The position numbers and the translations under genes are program-made. Of a stretch of 64,000 bases of DNA, positions 58,447-64,000 are shown piece by piece. Source of the stretch: Paraescarpia echinospica (Eukaryota; Annelida; Polychaeta; Sabellida; Siboglinidae); the NCBI GenBank assembly GCA_020002185.1, contig CM034535.1, positions 70,054,228 to 70,118,227 of the forward strand, written 5' to 3'. Positions within the stretch are counted from its first letter, which is position 1, and each line of letters opens with the position of its first letter. The notes under the pieces were generated by a model. It searched no databases. It saw only the letters and a program-made list of their open reading frames with translations, and was not told the origin of the DNA.

Positions 58447-58625
58447 CAGTGGAACCTCTCTATTAAGGTCACCATCGGGAGTGGGAAAAAGTGACCTGAA
58501 TAGCAAGGTGACCTTATTAGTGGAACTAATTTCCTATACTTCATTGTTACAAAAATAATTTGGAACTGTCCCAGGTTGACCTTAATTGCGAGGTGGCTGT
58601 ATTACTGAAAAGCAAGATTCCACTG
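58447..58625. mobile_element. Pogo/Tigger-type MITE, 179 bp, TA target
   Basis: The ends CAGTGGAACCTCTCTATTAA and (reversed) CAGTGGAATCTTGC are inverted repeats, flanked by TA at 58445-58446 and 58626-58627. Internal repeats of AAGGTCACC/AAGGTGACC type are present. Confidence 0.75.
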
Positions 58626-58672
58626 TAGTTAGGTGTAGTCCATGAAAAAATAACAAGAAAAGCATGTTTCAC

Positions 58673-58928
58673 CCATTAACGGGAATGTTGAAGGTGATGT
58701 CGTAGACAGAGTTGACCGCCCTCCTCCTCCTTCTGTTGGTCTGCTCCCCACAGGTGACTGTCACGTCGGAGAAGTCACACGCCCCACTGCACAGCCCCAG
58801 GATGGTGTTGAGTTGCTGCATGATGGAGATGAAGGCGTCTCTCAGCTGCTTCCTGCGCGCCTCATCACATGGCCCCTCATCCGCCGCACTCACACTGCCG
58901 CCCACACTTGGGATGGGGGGGAACGTTC
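58673..58928 (-). CDS. Membrane-protein gene, unnamed domain with Arg cluster
   Basis: A 256-nt exon entered in phase 1 after GTCGTCCAG and left in phase 2 at AATGG|GTGAAA. It encodes TFPPIPSVGGSVSAADEG, RRKQLRDAFISIMQQLNTIL, GLCSGACDFSDVTVTCGEQT, NRRRRRAVNSVYDITFNIPV. Three closely spaced cysteines, a helix and an Arg5-Ala site that could be cut by furin-like proteases are visible. I do not recognise the domain. Its acceptor and first bases are repeated in the adjoining 46-bp array. Confidence 0.85.
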
Positions 58929-60563
58929 CTGGACGACAGACATAGTTTACAGACTCTGGGTGGGGGGGAAGGTTCCTGGACGACAGACACAGTTTACACA
59001 CTCAGGGTGGGGGGAAGGTTCCTGGACGACAGACACAGTTTACACACTCAGGGTGGGGGGAAGGTTCCTGGTCGACAGACAGTTTACACACTCAGGGTGG
59101 GGGGGAAGGTTCCTGGATGACAGACACAGTTTATACACTCGGGTGGGGGGAAGGGGACAGGTTCCTGGGGAAGGGACGACAGACACAGTTTACACACTCG
59201 GTGTGGGGGGAAGGTTCCTGGTCGACAGACAGTTTACACACTCAGGGTGGGGGGGAAGGTTCCTGGATGACAGACACAGTTTACACACTCAGGGTGGGGG
59301 GGAAGGTTCCTGGACGACAGACACAGTTTACACACTCAGGGTGGGGGGAAGGTTCCTGGATGACAGACACAGTTTACACACTCAGGGTGGGGGGGAAGGT
59401 TCCTGGACAACAGACACAGTTTACACACTCAGGGTGGGGGGGGGGAAGGTTCCTGGATGACAGACACAGTTTACACACTCAGGGTGGGGGGGAAGGTTCC
59501 TGGACAACAGACACAGTTAACACACTCAGGGTGGGGGGACGGTTCCTGGATGACAGACACAGTTTACACACTCGGGATGGAGGGAAGGTTCCTGGTCGAC
59601 AGACACAGTTTACACACTCGGGGCGGGGTGAAGGTTCCTGGATGACAGACACAGTTTACACACTCAGGGTGGGGGGAAGATTCCTGGATGACAGACACAG
59701 TTTACACACTCAGGGTGGAGGGAAGGTTCCTGGACGACAGACATAGTTTACAGACTCTGGGTGGGGGGGAAGGTTCCTGGACGACAGACACAGTTTACAC
59801 ACTCGGTGTGGGAGGAAGGTTCCTGGTCGACAGACACAGTTTACACACTCGGTGTGGGGGGAAGGTTCCTGGTCGACAGACACAGTTTACACACTCAGGG
59901 TGGGGGGAAGGTTCCTGGATGACAGACACAGTTTACACACTCAGGGTGGGGGGGAAGGTTCCTGGACAATAGACACAGTTAACACACTCAGGGTGGGGGG
60001 AAGGTTCCTGGACAATAGACACAGTTTACACACTCAGGGTGGGGGGAAGGTTCCTGGATGACAGACACAGTTTACACACTCGGGATGAAGGGAAGGTTCC
60101 TGGATGACAGACACAGTTTACACACTCGGTGTGGTGGGAAGGTTCCTGGTCGACAGACACAGTTTACACACTCAGGGTGGAGGGAAGGTTCCTGGATGAC
60201 AGACACAGTTTACACACTCAGGATGGGGGGAAGGTTCCTGGATGACAGACACAGTTTACACACTCAGGGTGGGGGGGAAGGTTCCTGGATGACAGACACA
60301 GTTTACACACTCGGTGTGGTGGGAAGGTTCCTGGTCGACAGACACAGTTTACACACTCCGGGTGGGAGGATGGTTCCTAGACGACAGACAGAGTTTACAC
60401 ACTTGGGGTGAGGGAAGGTTCCTGGACGACAGACATAGTTTACATACTCGGTGTGGGGGGAAGGTTCCTGGATGACAGACACAGTTTGCACACTCGGGAT
60501 GGGGGGAAGGTTCCTAGACAACAGACACAGTTTACACACTCGGGGTGGGGGGAAGGTTCCTGG
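58929..60563 (-). repeat. 46-bp minisatellite carrying a splice acceptor of the membrane-protein gene
   Basis: About 34 units of about 46 bp. On the + strand each contains GGGGGGAAGGTTCCTGGACG and ACAGACACAGTTTACACACTC. On the - strand this reads CTGTCGTCCAG|GAACCTTCC, the same sequence that forms the acceptor and first exon bases at 58928. Variants replace ACGAC with ATGAC, TCGAC or ACAAC. Confidence 0.92.
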
Positions 60564-61723
60564 CAGAGAGCAGAATTACTTTAAGAACATAAGCTCCTCC
60601 TGAAATGCCAACTTTAACTTACTTGTCACATCTTTAAAAACACACATTTCCAATGTATTACATCTATATGAAAAGTCAACATTAAATGACATTAACCCTT
60701 TAGACCTGCTGTAATTTTTCTGAAATGCACTCCGAACACAAAATCACCAAGATACGGGAGCACCTAATTTTTTGCATTTAATTTTTTTGTACTTTGTTTC
60801 CTATCATTGCAAGTTGTGGATATCGCAAACAGAAACGGTGCTAACTATACTAATCGCCTTTTATATGAAACGTGCAAAATGCGATATGTTGTGTCTGGGT
60901 GTGTTTGCTCAGAAGTAATGCATATCTACAGACTCTTTGTCAGTTGATATTTTCAAAGGGCACTCATTTAAAAAAAATTCCAAAACAAAGCCATGTGAAA
61001 AATATCCCCAATGCACAACAGATTCACTCAAGAATCCAGTGACAGAAGTTGCATAAGTATCCAGAAGATGGTGCCACTATGTTGTCAAAGCTAAAAGTCA
61101 ATATTAAATAATGTTAACCTAAAGCAACAGAGTAAAAAAATTGCTTATGTTTCAAAACAGCAACAAAAGGATTCAAACCCAGATTCTCTTGACTGAAGGT
61201 CTGAATCTCTAACTATTGTGCTAATGAGTAAATAATAAATATTACAATATTAAGTCGATGTTCATTATTTAAGAATAGCTAGTTTCAGAGTGATAACAAT
61301 GAAACCTTGCCATTCTCAAGAGAGCTTAAATTCCTGTTCAAGTGTTCACATATGTAACATTTATATGTTAATGTTGGGAAAATTGATGTCAATGGTTAAC
61401 AGAGGAAAGTGGCCCTGCAACAGTCTATCTTACCTCCCTGGAAATCCCCCCTCTGCCATGCACCATGCAGAACAATAGGAGGATTAGGCAGTGTCTTTTG
61501 AGCTGTATTTTGTTATTAACTGGCTGATCCAGTGAAAAGTTTAAATGTATGAAGCTATTCCTGCTTAACAGAATAGTTACAGCATACCTGCTATCAAAAG
61601 AAACTGTTAACTGCATTTACTTATATATTCTGTCCTATATTCCCTGAGCTTTCTTAGGAGGGGAGCAAGATAACTGGGGGGGGAGATAAACTGCCACGCC
61701 AGCAGCAGTAAAAACTGACTTAC
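60564..61723 (-). other. Intron with a SINE head relic
   Basis: A 1.16-kb remainder of the intron. About 61145-61230 is a decayed reversed SINE head (TTTCAAAACAGCAACAAAAG, GATTCAAACCCAGATTCTCT). Otherwise nothing recognised. Confidence 0.5.
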
Positions 61724-61847
61724 TTGCACAGGCAGCAAAGCGGAAGGGGGTATTTGTCGAGGGGCTCCATGACCCCTCCTCCCCACACTTGTAGAAGGGC
61801 GGGGGCTGGTGAGCAGAGGGGAAGTCATGGTCCTTAACACAAAGCAC
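61724..61847 (-). CDS. Membrane-protein gene, sushi-like module, second exon
   Basis: A 124-nt exon entered in phase 0 after GTTTGCAG and left in phase 1 at GTGCAA|GTAAGT. It encodes VLCVKDHDFPSAHQPPPFYK, CGEEGSWSPSTNTPFRFAAC. The C..G.W..P...C ending fits a sushi (CCP) module of the SVEP1 type. Confidence 0.85.
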
Positions 61848-61880
61848 CTGCAAACAACAGCAGTCTATATTGTCAAATGA

Positions 61881-62087
61881 AGGGATCATCTCAGAACATT
61901 GATGTCCAATATCAGATGAAATTAATTGCATCTGGCCTCAGCCCTCCGATATCAATATATTAACAGTATCAGTTTGAAGTGTAAAATATCGATGTCTGAT
62001 GCCAGATGAAACTTCTTCTGACCCAACCTCCCCAAAACAAAAGTAATTTAGTCTGATATCGGACATCAACATTCTGAGATGATCCCT
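61881..62087. mobile_element. MITE-like inverted repeat, 207 bp
   Basis: AGGGATCATCTCAGAACATT followed by GATGTCC is inverted at the right end (GGACATCAACATTCTGAGAT then GATCCCT), giving arms of about 27 bp. Internal copies of GATGTC..ATCAGATGAAA-type sequence occur. No target duplication was resolved. Confidence 0.65.
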
Positions 62088-62474
62088 AGGTCGACACTTT
62101 CTCACCCCAAACAATGTTCAAGATACAATAAAACAAGTTTGAATCAAATCAAGATCTTTAGAATTATAACCATAATTAAAAATGGATTAATGAATTTTAT
62201 ATTTTACGTCAATTAACTTTTTAAACATATATTCGTACATCTCGCTTTTTTCAGTTATGTAAAACCATCCACGATAAAACTGATGGTTCAATGTTTTGCT
62301 AGTCCTTATTTGGAAACAAACAATAAATCTTTGGAATCCAAGGTTAATGGTTGTGATTTTAATCGTGTTTATCCAATTTATGGTTTTCCTGTTAACTTTT
62401 TAACATTACCAGAATAGTGTAATGAAATTCTTGCAAAATCAATTAACATTATTACAAACTTGCCAAACACCCAC

Positions 62475-62554
62475 CTTTGCGTACTGTCCAAATGTCCAGA
62501 AGCCGAATGCTACGAGGCCGTTGATGGGAGCTGGGGGCTGCTCACAGTCGAATG
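62475..62554 (-). CDS. Membrane-protein gene, sushi-like module, first exon
   Basis: An 80-nt exon entered in phase 1 after CTACTTGTAG and left in phase 0 at GCAAAG|GTGGGT. It encodes FDCEQPPAPINGLVAFGFWT and FGQYAK, the typical C-x(2)-P-x(2)-P-x-N-G start of a sushi module. It is the most upstream exon that I can support; earlier exons lie in or beyond the remaining 1.4 kb. Confidence 0.8.
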
Positions 62555-64000
62555 CTACAAGTAGCACAGTCACGGGTCATAGGTCAAACTATCTCACACT
62601 TAAGCTGTGTAAAATCTAAAGGTTTTTATCATAAAATAACATTACACAGATGTGATGTTTGTAGTAGCTTTATGACTGTATGTATTTGGACACTGAAAAT
62701 AATTAAATTATCAGCTGTTCAAAAACATGCAATGCACAAAAATAATTTTATGCAAGCAACAACACAGAGTCCAATATAGTGATGAAAAAAGGCCAAATGA
62801 ATGACGTTTATTTATTAACGTGATAAGAGAGAAATGTGGGCTCGACATCCCAAGGCCAGGCCTGTGACTGAGCCCATGCTAGTCTCCTGTACCTCAGGTT
62901 GACCGAGCCCACATTTCGGCACATAAAACAAGCAGTATTGGTATACATGATATCATATATCAAACAATGTCATTACTGCTAAAATCACCATAGACCTACT
63001 GCACAGTATAATACTAGCCAAGCACACCAGTCAACCACACCAAATCTAAAACCAACACTACCCGCTGACGCATTACACTATATATAACTGAGGCTAAACC
63101 TTAAAAGTGGGGACGATTATGCCTGTCCTACCTAACTAAAATCATCAGTGGAAGAGAAGCGAGCTGTCTCCGCATCAAAACCCCGTGAACACATTGTCCA
63201 CCTGAACTAAAAAAATGGGGAAAGCATTGAGATATGCTGACGACCCCTCTTCCACTAATGATGCACATGTGTTATTAATGCTAAACTCTACAGAAGTGGG
63301 CGGGATGGGAGGGACGCAAAACTCTCGACCGAATAGTTTGCTCTCTCGAACCAAAGTGGCCGACTTCTAGCGCGCGCTACAACTGCTCGCTACTACTATG
63401 TGCTGATTGGTCCTTTGCGCCCACGGCTAAGTTGAATTAGCATATAATTAGAATAATCCACTGGGCCAATCATCACTTGTCTGCATTGTTGCCTGCACAA
63501 AAATACGTATGCCGCATCGTGCCGGTGCAGCATACTCTCATTTCAGATACCATGTCCGAATACTTGTGTACACGAACGAGTCCTGATCTCGTGTCATCCC
63601 CGTTTATTACCTTAGTATTAACAGGGCTTTTTAACTTCATTTCAGTTACCTCCTACATTGGTCTCTGAATACACAGGGACAAAAATTAAATTATTTTACA
63701 GAGGTGTCAAAAAACACATGGTACACAAAAAGCATAATTTTTTTTAATTTTTAGGGTGTCCAAAAACATACACTGTGTGAACACGTACAGCCGTTACTGT
63801 AACCATAAAGTGTGGTTACCTGTTGTAGTTCTACGTCTGTCAAGTTGGTTAGTGATAGTCATTATATCATTGTACACCGTCACAGGTGCACATGTTATCT
63901 TACTTCTCTCGTGTTTTTAGAAACAGACATAGAATAGATAGTTTATACTATTGCTAACATCTTAACAGCACAGATAGGTTTTAATCAAACACATTAAAAT
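62555..64000 (-). other. Intron or upstream sequence with inverted repeats
   Basis: AATGTGGGCTCG (62833) and CGAGCCCACATT (62906) form a hairpin, and ATCATCAGTGGAAGAG (about 63141) is inverted as CTCTTCCACTAATGAT (about 63247). These suggest MITE fragments. No further exon of the - strand gene was recognised. Confidence 0.45.

Larger units (their letters stand above)
44865..62554 (-). other. Sushi/GCC2-GCC3/EGF type I membrane protein gene, 3' portion (gene-level)
   Basis: Twelve exons on the - strand chain in consistent phase from 62554 to a stop at 44867-44865 (602 codons plus stop). Domain order: a sushi-like module (two exons), an unnamed domain with an Arg5 cluster (two exons), three GCC2/GCC3 cysteine modules on 162-nt exons, a fourth fused to an EGF-like module, a second EGF-like module, one transmembrane helix and a cytoplasmic tail of about 70 residues. 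Sushi plus GCC2/GCC3 plus EGF is the combination seen in SVEP1 and, in part, SCUBE proteins; those are mostly secreted, while this one is membrane-anchored. The 5' end lies beyond the window. A role as a cell-surface adhesion or matrix receptor is inference. The gene is convergent with the cadherin gene. Confidence 0.85.

Noticed and set aside
58813..60411. Frames repeating GGRFLDDRHSLHTQ
   Set aside because: Shadow of the 46-bp intronic array on the strand opposite to the host gene.
63477..63668. 63-residue + strand frame near the right end
   Set aside because: No domain, start context or splice support; of the size expected by chance.

Overview
This is nuclear DNA of an intron-rich marine-type invertebrate or basal chordate. 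It has spliced genes with GT..AG introns of 0.2-11 kb and no bacterial gene structure. It carries CR1 and L2 LINEs, tRNA-derived SINEs, many MITEs and a very heavy load of minisatellites (about 16-17 kb of the 64 kb by my tally). My best guess is an amphioxus-like genome. That rests on the gene types, CR1/L2 content and minisatellites that copy exon-intron boundaries, a feature I recall being reported in amphioxus. It is inference, and another deuterostome or a lophotrochozoan is not excluded.

Two convergent host genes occupy the window. On the + strand (774-37804, with an alternative last exon at 41467-42208) lies the 3' part of a cadherin-23-like gene. I reconstructed 15 exons whose phases chain without a break (2430 nt, 809 codons plus stop). 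They encode parts of about six cadherin (EC) repeats, a membrane-adjacent domain, one transmembrane helix, and a cytoplasmic tail ending in Glu-Thr-Glu-Leu, a class I PDZ ligand. An alternative last exon joins in frame from exon 13 and gives a tail of about 250 residues with a FDNVAY motif.

On the - strand (62554 down to 44865) lies the 3' part of a type I membrane protein gene. Its 12 exons (602 codons plus stop) encode a sushi-like module, an unnamed domain with an Arg5 cluster, four GCC2/GCC3 (ephrin-receptor-like) cysteine modules on 162-bp phase 1-1 exons, two EGF-like modules, a transmembrane helix and a short tail. The closest families I know are SVEP1 and SCUBE. Both genes begin outside the window. 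Both appear to end in 42.2-44.9 kb, where opposed AATAAA signals lie about 35 bp apart.

The introns hold the rest. 3.2-8.0 kb: a nearly full-length CR1 with an intact ORF2. 9.8-12.0 kb: nested TIR elements. 12.9-15.2 kb: a 73-bp satellite seeded by a SINE head. 15.2-23.1 kb: a 7.85-kb TIR-bounded segment that splits that SINE and carries an L2 relic and smaller elements. 25.8-28.3 kb: two minisatellites copying the acceptor and donor of the small exon between them. 31.8-36.4 kb: a 42-bp array with 1.63-kb higher-order periodicity. 38-41 kb: SINE, CR1 relic and a TIR element. 46.9-53.8 kb: 33-bp and 35-bp arrays, the latter interrupted by a second CR1. 55.7-57.2 kb: a purine-rich 27-bp array. 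58.9-60.6 kb: a 46-bp array copying a splice acceptor of the - strand gene.

The best candidates for something noteworthy are the three splice-boundary minisatellites, the repeated conversion of SINE heads into tandem arrays, and the alternative C-termini of the cadherin.
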